The notes under the pieces: model-generated
What the model saw: the letters and a program-made list of their open reading frames with translations, nothing else
What the model was told of the DNA's origin: nothing
Databases searched by the model: none
Part shown: in pieces, positions 1 to 7,188 of the stretch
Layout: each line of letters opens with the position of its first letter
Position numbering within the stretch: the stretch's first letter is position 1
Source of the DNA: Alteromonas portus
GTDB lineage: Bacteria > Pseudomonadota > Gammaproteobacteria > Enterobacterales > Alteromonadaceae
Reading direction: 5' to 3'
NCBI RefSeq assembly: GCF_005117025.1
Contig: NZ_SWCO01000012.1
Location: forward strand, 62,001-126,000
Length of the DNA: 64,000 bases
Translations under genes and position numbers: made by a program

Positions 1-1
1 C

Positions 2-355
2 GACATCATCAGCTATCGTGAAGTATTAGAAATTTTCTTTGCGCTACATAACCCTACACAGTTAAACAGGCAGGGTAACGACGTAGGTACACAGTATCGC
101 AGCGCCATCTTCTATCATGACGAGGCACAAAAAGCTGAAGCAGAAAAAATTATCGCAGAAATTACAGAAGAAAAAATTTGGCCCGATCCTGTAGTGACTG
201 AAATAGTAGCAGTAAATAACTACTACGACGCCGAAGATTATCATCAAGATTATTTCAAAAATAATCCCCAGAATCAGTATTGCTCAATGGTAGTTGCGCC
301 TAAGCTTGCGAAATTCAAGAAGACCTTTGCATCTCGACTTCGCAGTGACGCATAG
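2..355 (+). CDS. msrA: Peptide-methionine (S)-S-oxide reductase MsrA, C-terminal part
   Basis: The gene runs in from the left edge; 117 codons and the stop are present and the start is outside. MsrA reduces methionine-S-sulfoxide in proteins and free methionine. The fragment carries the family signature HNPTQLNRQGNDVGTQYRS near its beginning, followed by the usual aromatic-rich tail (NNYYDAEDYHQDYF). The catalytic GCFW motif would lie upstream of the window and cannot be checked. A strong hairpin terminator follows about 47 bases after the stop, so this is the last gene of its unit. Confidence 0.93.
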   Translation, partial: DIISYREVLEIFFALHNPTQLNRQGNDVGTQYRSAIFYHDEAQKAEAEKIIAEITEEKIWPDPVVTEIVAVNNYYDAEDYHQDYFKNNPQNQYCSMVVAPKLAKFKKTFASRLRSDA

Positions 356-402
356 ATAAATCGGTTGTGTGAAGCGAATTTTTAATGGCGTTATTTAACA
401 GT

Positions 403-432
403 AAATGGGTTGCTTATAAGCAACCCATTTTT
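403..432. terminator. Bidirectional hairpin between msrA and the lipoprotein gene
   Basis: Perfect 28-base palindrome at 403-430: left arm AAATGGGTTGCTTA, right arm its exact reverse complement, with T residues after it. It sits between convergent genes and could end transcription from both sides. Confidence 0.8.
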
Positions 433-463
433 ATCATTGATAAGTTCCGCTTACTCGTTAACT

Positions 464-1585
464 CTATTCAAACCAAACGTCATTTATTTTAAGCGGAAAT
501 AGCAATGGCGCTAAGTCTTCATAACGCTTCTTGTGCGCTTCACATGTCGCGTTTTTAAGGTAATTCTTTTCCCAAGGGTCGTTAATGATCCACAACGTAT
601 TTTCAATAGTCACTAACCCTTCCATTGACGAATTATCCATTGTGTACTGTTGGCAATTCTGATCACTAGCAACATCAAAGGTAATGGGAATGCGTTTAGT
701 TGGCTTGCTACCAGTGGTATCAATTACCCATAGTTCATTGTCGTTTCTTGCGGCGCCAAACAAATATGATGCGCCAGTTGAATGGGTATATAAAGCCAAA
801 CCATTTATAGGGTGATTACCCGAGGTAAACGAAGGAAGCTGAAGGTTTGGTTCGCTCACAATTGCAAAGTCGGTCGATGAAAAAAAGTCTTTATCGACAG
901 ACAATGTAAAGATTCTTGGCTGCCCCGCTTTGTCTTTTTCTAATGCCAAATACAAAGTGCCGTCTTCCGCCATAGTCAGGCCTTCAATGCCGTCATTTGG
1001 GAAATTTCCAACTTCCAATTCTGTAGGGAACTGGAGTGGACGTACATCTGACATTTCAACAGTGCCGTTGTCCTGTCGCGTTAGTTTAACCAACAGGGTT
1101 GGGTAGTCTGTCGAGCCTGTATCTTCGTACTTGGTTTCACAACGAGGGCTTAAGGCTCCTGTACGGGTTGCATCTTCTGTGACGGTATAAATGATATTAG
1201 AATCTCTAGGGTCTACCGCTAACGCTTCTAAATCTGGTTGTTCGCTTAAATAGCTATAGAAGCAGCTTCGGCGAACGTCTCTTGAGAATGAAAAGCGCTC
1301 ACTAGAGGCAACGAGCGTTGCCGTTTCAGGTGAAATGGTATGCAACCTCAACTGCTGTATAACATCCGCGCTTGCATCAGCAATTGTCACAAGCTGTCCG
1401 TCTAGCACGACTAGCCCCGATGTTTGGGGGTCAAACATGACTTTCCCATCTTCATTGAGGATCCACTTCCCTACAGTTGTTTCGGTCAAATCGGTAGGTT
1501 CGGGACTAATGACGACATCTTTGGGTTCGCTGCATGCAGTCACCAGCATCGCCGTTAAAACGCCGGCGGATAAATATTTAAGCAT
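464..1585 (-). CDS. Lipoprotein with phytase-like/SdiA-regulated type propeller
   Basis: This 373-residue protein has a lipoprotein signal: a short positive N-terminus, a hydrophobic stretch and lipobox LVTAC with the Cys near residue 18. The body has recurring strand-turn patterns such as DLEALAVDP and DGIEGLTMAEDG, each followed by a hydrophobic strand. That pattern is typical of the esterase-like phytase and SdiA-regulated beta-propeller families. It probably sits on the outer or inner membrane facing the periplasm. No catalytic residues can be assigned, so the enzymatic role is open. A purine-rich AGAGGA site precedes the ATG. It stands alone, divergent from the PhoD-like gene. Confidence 0.6.
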   Translation of the reverse strand: MLKYLSAGVLTAMLVTACSEPKDVVISPEPTDLTETTVGKWILNEDGKVMFDPQTSGLVVLDGQLVTIADASADVIQQLRLHTISPETATLVASSERFSFSRDVRRSCFYSYLSEQPDLEALAVDPRDSNIIYTVTEDATRTGALSPRCETKYEDTGSTDYPTLLVKLTRQDNGTVEMSDVRPLQFPTELEVGNFPNDGIEGLTMAEDGTLYLALEKDKAGQPRIFTLSVDKDFFSSTDFAIVSEPNLQLPSFTSGNHPINGLALYTHSTGASYLFGAARNDNELWVIDTTGSKPTKRIPITFDVASDQNCQQYTMDNSSMEGLVTIENTLWIINDPWEKNYLKNATCEAHKKRYEDLAPLLFPLKINDVWFE

Positions 1586-1818
1586 AATATGAAGTCCTCT
1601 CTCGACTCGCTAGAGCGAGAGCAAAAGCTAAAACTGAAAAAATTGTAAGGGAGTATATAGAGCATACCGTTTACGCACAAAAAAGAGTAAGGTTATAACG
1701 GTTATTTACATAGCTACTGGTTTTGTGGCTGGTAAAAGACACTATAAAGACTGTAAAGCTTCTTAGTGTTTAGGCTGAAAAGCTTTAACGAATAAATCGA
1801 GTATTGAAGGAGAAAATC

Positions 1819-3714
1819 ATTCCTACGCAGCACTTGCCCCAAGTCATTGCAGGGCCAATAGTTAGAAAAGTGACGCCTACTGAAAGCCATATATGGGTAG
1901 TCACTAGTAACGCCGAAGCTCCACAACTGAAACTGTCTGTCTGTGACCAGACTATAGTAGGTGAGTGTCAGATTGAAACTGTACGCGTAGGGTCTTTTGC
2001 CTTCATTCACCTCATCTCTTTTTACGCCGCTGACACTTTTAAAGACAGAGCGCGCATTAGCTATCAACTGTTATTTGACGATCCGTCTGCCCAAGACAAA
2101 TGGGAAAAAGAACAGCGCGCAATACTCTACGATGGCCAGCCCTCGCCAAGCTTTCACTATACAGAAACCCCCGAAACTATCTTGCACGGCTCTTGCCGCA
2201 AGCCTCATTTCCACAGTGAAGATGCGCTTGCGCAGGTTGACGTGCTTCATAAAAATGCGTTTGAAAAGGGTAAGGACTTTCCCGACTTACTTTTAATGAC
2301 GGGGGATCAAATTTACGCAGATGATGTGGCAGGGCCTATGCTTAAAGCCATTCACAGTGTGATAGAGCGTTTAGGCCTTTACCACGAGGCTCTTGAAGGC
2401 GCAGTGGTAGGCAATACGAGTGAACTTGCAACCCATGAATTTGGGTTTTATGAACGTGAACAGCTTTTGCCGCAAATAGCGACCAACACGGTACTATCTT
2501 CAATTTTCTTTGGCGCCAAGAAAAAGCCTGTGTTTACGTCGGTCAATGCACAAAACCATTTAATTGGCAGTGCAGAGATCATCGCTATGTATTTACTGGT
2601 GTGGTCCGATACGCTGTGGCCAGATACGTTGCGCTCTGATGGCTCTATAAATAAAGACGGTATTCCAGAAAAGTATTCGAACATTTTCGATAAAGAAAAT
2701 GATGCGCTTGCCGGGTTCGTTAAGCAATTACCACAGGTGCGCCGAGCACTAGCGCACATTCCTACCTATATGATCTTTGACGATCACGATGTTACTGACG
2801 ATTGGAACTTAACACGAGGTTGGGAGCAAGAAGTTTACGGCAACCCTTTATCAAAACGCATGATCGGCAATGCACTCATTGGCTACTTGCTATGCCAAGG
2901 CTGGGGCAATGCGCCTAAAAAAGTCGCGCCGCTGATTGCAAAAGTACAGGAATCTATAAGTGAAGATGGTTTCACTGCACATGATGAAGTTATAAACGAT
3001 CTTTTAGATTTTGATCAATGGCATTACCGCTTAGATACCACGCCTCCTATTGAAGTATTAGATACGCGAACACAGCGCTGGCGCAGTGAATCAAACATGA
3101 ACAAGCCCTCGGGCTTAATGGATTGGGAAGCCCTGTGCGACTTTCAGCATTCAATAATCGGCAAAGAATCTGTCATCGTTGTCTCTGCCGCCCCCATCTA
3201 TGGGGTTAAAGTTATTGAGGCCATTCAAAAAGTGTTCACGTTTTTTGGCAAGGCGCTAACGGTAGACGCTGAGAACTGGATGGCCCATAAAGGTACTGCC
3301 AACGTCATATTGAACATATTCAGGCATTACAAAACGCCCCCCGATTTCATTATTCTATCTGGCGATGTGCACTATTCCTTTGTATACGATGTACGTCTGC
3401 GCTTTAGGCGCAATAGCCCCCATATCACACAGTTCACCTGCAGCGGATTGAAAAACGCATTCCCAGATGGGCTAATAAGGTGGCTAGATAGATTAAACCG
3501 CGTATTGTATCGCTCCAAGTCTCCCCTGAACCTTTTCACTAGGCGCAGAAATATGTCGGTGAAAGCCAGAGAACCAAGTATGGGTTATGGCGAATTATTC
3601 AACGGTTGCGCCATTGGTGTATTAAAAATTTCACAGAAAAACACCGATGTTCAGTGCAAAGCTTTGTTGAGCAACGGTAAAGAGGTAGAATTCCCAGCTT
3701 CTAAAGATGATTAG
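1819..3714 (+). CDS. PhoD-family metallophosphatase (alkaline phosphatase D-like)
   Basis: About 630 residues with the three metal-binding blocks of the PhoD/calcineurin-like group: TGDQIYADD (about residue 165), FDDHDVTDDWN (about 325) and LSGDVHYSF (about 515). These bind the di-metal centre that cleaves phosphoesters. There is no signal peptide or Tat motif, unlike classical PhoD, so the protein is probably cytoplasmic. The start is unclear. The frame opens with TTG at 1804, which has no ribosome site. A perfect AAGGAG at 1807-1812 lies six bases before an ATT codon at 1819, just ahead of the conserved LPQVIAGP segment. I place the start at 1819 tentatively. fldB follows after 17 bases. 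Confidence 0.8.
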   Translation: MPTQHLPQVIAGPIVRKVTPTESHIWVVTSNAEAPQLKLSVCDQTIVGECQIETVRVGSFAFIHLISFYAADTFKDRARISYQLLFDDPSAQDKWEKEQRAILYDGQPSPSFHYTETPETILHGSCRKPHFHSEDALAQVDVLHKNAFEKGKDFPDLLLMTGDQIYADDVAGPMLKAIHSVIERLGLYHEALEGAVVGNTSELATHEFGFYEREQLLPQIATNTVLSSIFFGAKKKPVFTSVNAQNHLIGSAEIIAMYLLVWSDTLWPDTLRSDGSINKDGIPEKYSNIFDKENDALAGFVKQLPQVRRALAHIPTYMIFDDHDVTDDWNLTRGWEQEVYGNPLSKRMIGNALIGYLLCQGWGNAPKKVAPLIAKVQESISEDGFTAHDEVINDLLDFDQWHYRLDTTPPIEVLDTRTQRWRSESNMNKPSGLMDWEALCDFQHSIIGKESVIVVSAAPIYGVKVIEAIQKVFTFFGKALTVDAENWMAHKGTANVILNIFRHYKTPPDFIILSGDVHYSFVYDVRLRFRRNSPHITQFTCSGLKNAFPDGLIRWLDRLNRVLYRSKSPLNLFTRRRNMSVKAREPSMGYGELFNGCAIGVLKISQKNTDVQCKALLSNGKEVEFPASKDD

Positions 3715-3731
3715 TTTAAAAGAGGTATCTA

Positions 3732-4268
3732 ATGAGTGATAGCGCACTGTCCATCGGATTATTTTACGGCTCTACAACTTGCTACACCGAAATGGCAGCA
3801 GAAAAAATCCAAGCGCAACTCAATAGCCTTTTTGACGAAGACATTGTTGACCTTCACAACATTAAAGATGTAAACCTGACGCGCACGGCCGAATACGACA
3901 TCATCATATTTGGAATTTCGACCTGGGATTTTGGTGAGCTCCAAGAAGATTGGGAATCTCACTGGGAAGAGGTTCACGGCTTAGATTTAGCAGGTAAAAC
4001 CATTGCACTATTCGGGCTAGGCGATCAACTCGGTTATGGAGAGTGGTTTCAAGACGCATTGGGCATGCTTCACGATGCGATATTGCCAACAGGCTGCAAC
4101 ATCGTGGGTTACTGGCCAAACGAAGGCTATGAGTTTACTGCCTCTAAAGCCTTGACCGAAGACAAGACCCAGTTTGTAGGTTTATCTCTTGATGATGAAA
4201 ACCAATACGATAAAACAGACGCACGCATCGAAGCATGGTGTGAACAGTTATTGGTCTCAATGGCCTAA
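3732..4268 (+). CDS. fldB: Flavodoxin FldB
   Basis: This is a long-chain flavodoxin of 178 residues, close to the 173 of E. coli FldB. It is a small cytoplasmic FMN electron carrier. The phosphate-binding loop GLFYGSTTCYTE is at residues 8-19, the flavin-stacking segment STWDFGELQEDW is near 62-74, and the third loop is GLGDQLGYGEWF. The long-chain insertion near the C-terminus (LDDENQYDKTDARI) is present. It lies 17 bases after the PhoD-like gene with the same orientation and is probably co-transcribed. FldB rather than FldA is chosen on overall resemblance, and the distinction is not certain. Confidence 0.85.
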   Translation: MSDSALSIGLFYGSTTCYTEMAAEKIQAQLNSLFDEDIVDLHNIKDVNLTRTAEYDIIIFGISTWDFGELQEDWESHWEEVHGLDLAGKTIALFGLGDQLGYGEWFQDALGMLHDAILPTGCNIVGYWPNEGYEFTASKALTEDKTQFVGLSLDDENQYDKTDARIEAWCEQLLVSMA

Positions 4269-4294
4269 ACAGCGGTTGCATTGGGAATTCAGTA

Positions 4295-5083
4295 TTGGAA
4301 AGTAAAGGCCGTCTTCATCAGCAGTTTTATCGCAACGGTCCGAGCCACCGGGACGGCGCTGACGTTTCATTTCAAGATATTCGCAAGCTGTTTAATTTTG
4401 CTACGATCACTGTAGGCAGGTGGGTAACCGCTGAAGAACAACAGATCGCAGCAAATTTGTTTTTTGATGCGCTTTACGATCTGGTTGCGATCTTAAATAT
4501 AAATGAACAGGTTCTGTCGCTAAACGGTTCTTTGTCACTGGCATTCGGCAGCGGCGGTCAAAAACACAGTAGCGCTCATTACAATAGTGCAAAAAGGCAG
4601 CTTGCGTTAGCTAAAAACGCCGGGGCTGGCGCGCTGGCTCACGAATGGTTTCACGCTTTCGATCATTACATTGCGCCCAGGATGTTCGACGGCATCGCCG
4701 CCGGTAGCTTTGCGACACAGGCATGGCTCGACAATGCCCCAATGAATCCCCATCCATTGAATCAAAAATTAAGCGATTGCTTCTCGCTATTGTTCTTAAA
4801 TGATCAAAAAAGGCCAAATGAGTACTTTGTGCGATCCGTAGAAGCTGATCGCGCGCTAAAAATGTATTATTATGCTATGCCTCAGGAGATGGCTGCCCGA
4901 GCATTTGAAGCCTGTATTCAAGATCACGACATCAAAAATGCGTTCTTGGTACAAGGAACAAAAAAATCAACGGAAGCTAGACTTGGCATTTATCCTCATG
5001 GTAACTTGCGTACATCACTCAATCAGGCATTGATGTTGTATTTTTACCAATTAGGTGCCGCTATTTCGCGCAAGCAAACCTAG
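4295..5083 (+). CDS. LPD1-like protein with HExxH motif (CLCA_X-type)
   Basis: This 262-residue cytoplasmic protein has no signal peptide. The central part (about residues 75-125) reads LSLAFGSGG, then SSAHYNS, then AGALAHEWFHAFDHY. This matches my memory of the LPD1 domain (large polyvalent protein-associated domain 1), which usually ends in AHEWGHALD. The HEWFH is a canonical HExxH zinc site, so a metallopeptidase-like activity is possible but unproven. I also recall this architecture under the name CLCA_X. The start is TTG at 4295 with GGGA eight bases upstream; no in-frame ATG fits. It follows fldB by 26 bases, and its functional link to fldB is unknown. Confidence 0.65.
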   Translation: MESKGRLHQQFYRNGPSHRDGADVSFQDIRKLFNFATITVGRWVTAEEQQIAANLFFDALYDLVAILNINEQVLSLNGSLSLAFGSGGQKHSSAHYNSAKRQLALAKNAGAGALAHEWFHAFDHYIAPRMFDGIAAGSFATQAWLDNAPMNPHPLNQKLSDCFSLLFLNDQKRPNEYFVRSVEADRALKMYYYAMPQEMAARAFEACIQDHDIKNAFLVQGTKKSTEARLGIYPHGNLRTSLNQALMLYFYQLGAAISRKQT

Positions 5084-5184
5084 TTTGTTGTTTTATTACC
5101 GTGAAACTGAGTATTTTTTCAACAACAAGTGTTAATGAGCACACTGTTTTTATACAAAAGTCTGTATATTTTTGTAACAAGCAG

Positions 5185-5190
5185 TATACT
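5185..5190 (+). promoter_or_regulatory. Possible -10 element for exbD
   Basis: TATACT about 36 bases before the exbD start, in an AT-rich gap after the LPD1-like gene. There is no convincing -35, so this is only a candidate. Confidence 0.3.
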
Positions 5191-5225
5191 AAATGGCTCG
5201 AACGTAACAGAAGAAAGAAGACGAG

Positions 5226-5636
5226 ATGAAAAGAAAGAAGCATACCTCGGCTGAAGACGAGGCTCAGATTGATATGACCCCCATGTTGGACATCGTGTTC
5301 ATCATGTTGATTTTCTTCATCGTAACGACCTCGTTCGTGAAAGAGAAAGGTTTAGACGTAAACCGTCCAGAAGATAATCAAGCGAAAAACGACAAGCCTT
5401 CTAAAGCGCTTTCTATTCGTATTGCGGCTGACGGTACTATCACGATGGGTGGCCGTGAGGTTGATATTCGTCGTGTGGTTGCGAACACGCAAACATACCT
5501 AGCAGAAAACAACACTGATTCTGCTGCTATCCAGGCTCACGAAGACAGCGAGCACGGCACAGTAGTTGAAGTTATGAACCAAGTTAAAATTGCTGGTATC
5601 GACAAAGTATCTGTTTTGGTTAAAAAGAGCAGCTAA
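5226..5636 (+). CDS. exbD: ExbD/TolR family biopolymer transport protein
   Basis: This 136-residue protein has ExbD topology: a short cytoplasmic N-terminus, the hallmark segment IDMTPMLDIVFIMLIFF (about residues 16-32), and a periplasmic domain. The Asp in MLDIVF is the proton-path residue of the family. ExbD works with ExbB and TonB to energise outer-membrane receptors such as the TonB-dependent receptor later in this window. Here it stands alone between an LPD1-like gene and a terminator, with no exbB or tonB nearby, so partners must be encoded elsewhere. A GAAGAAAGAAGACGAG purine run precedes the ATG. Confidence 0.88.
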   Translation: MKRKKHTSAEDEAQIDMTPMLDIVFIMLIFFIVTTSFVKEKGLDVNRPEDNQAKNDKPSKALSIRIAADGTITMGGREVDIRRVVANTQTYLAENNTDSAAIQAHEDSEHGTVVEVMNQVKIAGIDKVSVLVKKSS

Positions 5637-5666
5637 AACGCTTTATTAATCAAATACTAATTAAGT

Positions 5667-5692
5667 AAAAGCCACCTTCGGGTGGCTTTTTC
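5667..5692 (+). terminator. Intrinsic terminator after exbD
   Basis: Stem AAAAGCCACC, loop TTCG, stem GGTGGCTTTT, then T. A UUCG tetraloop terminator 30 bases after the exbD stop. Confidence 0.92.
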
Positions 5693-5727
5693 GTATCCTC
5701 TCTTATACCAAAGTATCTCTTGTGCTA

Positions 5728-5743
5728 TCGCACGAATTTTGTT
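5728..5743 (+). promoter_or_regulatory. Candidate sigma-54 (-24/-12) promoter
   Basis: TCGCACG, four bases, then TTGTT. The RpoN consensus as I recall it is TGGCACG-N4-TTGCW. Spacing is exact, but one G of the -24 pair and the C of the -12 pair are replaced. It lies about 77 bases before the PEP-CTERM gene, a class whose genes are often linked to the PrsK/PrsR and RpoN system. Confidence 0.3.
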
Positions 5744-5819
5744 CAGATCGTACCATTCGGTGTGTCTGGATAAACCATGTTGAAACTCGGTTCCAGACTC
5801 GGATGTCACTGGAGCCATT

Positions 5820-7130
5820 ATGCACAAGAAACTAGTTTACACTGCTGTACTTGCAGCGGTGATCTCAGCACCTCAGGTGTCTGCAGCCAAAATTGAATTA
5901 AGCGAAGCGTTCGACTATAACGCGTTCATCTTTAATAGTTATGAAGGTGAGCGATCTGACGTTGAAGGCTCCTTAGCTGTTGGTGGAAACCTAACGGTGG
6001 AAGACTTCGATGTGGGTCTTTTACTTCCTACCGATCTTTCCTCTAGTGCGCTTTACGTAGGTGGCGATCTTAGTTACACCCGAGGCCATGTTCACGCAGG
6101 GCAAACCACAGTTTCAGGTATGGTTACCGCTAATAGCGTAATGTTCGATGGAGCACTAAACAGTGGCAGTACTACCACCGTAACCTACGGTAGCGTGGAA
6201 AACGGCGGTATATTCAGTGAAGGTGACGTAACATTAGAAAAGGCAGGCGTTAATAACGGCGATATCCAGTCTGAACAAGCCGTTACCATCCGTGAAGCGG
6301 GTGTGAATGGTTCGATAACCTACGGTACAACGCTTACTGTGGATAACGCTGGCTATACTGGAAGCGCTGTGCAGTCTTCTAGTAACACAGTTAACATCGA
6401 CAACCTTGATTTTAATTCAATAGCTGCTGAAGTAACGGCACAATCTCAAGAGTTTGCTTCGATGGATGTCAATGGGACAACCACGCTTACCTGTACTGAT
6501 GCCTCGGACCCTAACAGGTTAGTCAGCTGTAACGATAGCGATAAAGACACACTAGATACCATCGTATTTTCTGGCACCGATGATGTAAATATTTACTCTA
6601 TTACCTCTGATTGGTTTAGCGCTGACGATAAAAGCATCGTTTACAATTTTTCTACCACCAGCTACAACATCATTAACGTGTATGGTGAATCCGTTGAGTT
6701 ATTTAATACTGGATTCTTTAATACTGCTTTTACGCAGGAAAACGAATATTTTACAGAAACTGGCCAGTATAGAGACAATGACAACAATATAGGTCAGCGC
6801 CATGATGGCCTTTATACCAACAATATCTTGTTTAACTTTGTTGATGCTGATTTCCTTACGCTGCACAGCGTAGGCGTTAAAGGCAGTGTATTGGCGCCAT
6901 ACGCCCAGCTAAGTTTCTACAATGGTCATGTGGATGGTAACGTGATTGCCAACAGTTTGATCACGCCACTAGTAGAACTGGTGAACGACCTAGGCGAGAC
7001 CTACATTGCACCAACGGGTCAAATAAATAACTATCAGTTTGGTGCTATCAACGTCAGTGAACCAGCCTCAATCGCCCTGTTATTTGGTGCGGGTTGTTTT
7101 ATGTTGGTTAGACGCAGAAAAGCGAGTTAA
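5820..7130 (+). CDS. Choice-of-anchor A family protein with PEP-CTERM sorting signal
   Basis: A 436-residue exported protein. Residues 1-22 are a signal peptide ending VSAAK. The mature N-terminus carries the choice-of-anchor A pattern (FDYNAFIFNSYEG, then VEGSLAVGGNL), and the body is a repetitive beta-rich domain. The C-terminus is a PEP-CTERM signal: SEPAS, a hydrophobic helix ending near CFMLV, and the basic cluster RRRK. In this family, exosortase cuts at the signal and the protein is sorted to the surface or exopolysaccharide. No exosortase is in the window. A GGAG site precedes the ATG. It converges on the cellulose operon, and an EPS-related role is inference from that context. Confidence 0.85.
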   Translation: MHKKLVYTAVLAAVISAPQVSAAKIELSEAFDYNAFIFNSYEGERSDVEGSLAVGGNLTVEDFDVGLLLPTDLSSSALYVGGDLSYTRGHVHAGQTTVSGMVTANSVMFDGALNSGSTTTVTYGSVENGGIFSEGDVTLEKAGVNNGDIQSEQAVTIREAGVNGSITYGTTLTVDNAGYTGSAVQSSSNTVNIDNLDFNSIAAEVTAQSQEFASMDVNGTTTLTCTDASDPNRLVSCNDSDKDTLDTIVFSGTDDVNIYSITSDWFSADDKSIVYNFSTTSYNIINVYGESVELFNTGFFNTAFTQENEYFTETGQYRDNDNNIGQRHDGLYTNNILFNFVDADFLTLHSVGVKGSVLAPYAQLSFYNGHVDGNVIANSLITPLVELVNDLGETYIAPTGQINNYQFGAINVSEPASIALLFGAGCFMLVRRRKAS

Positions 7131-7161
7131 CGCCTTAAAAGAAAAATTACTCTTCAAAATA

Positions 7162-7188
7162 AAGCGGCTTTATAACGCAAAGCCGCTT
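7162..7188. terminator. Shared terminator of the PEP-CTERM gene and bcsC
   Basis: Stem AAGCGGCTTT, loop ATAACGC, stem AAAGCCGCTT. It lies between convergent genes, and its arm overlaps the bcsC stop codon at 7170-7172. Confidence 0.75.
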
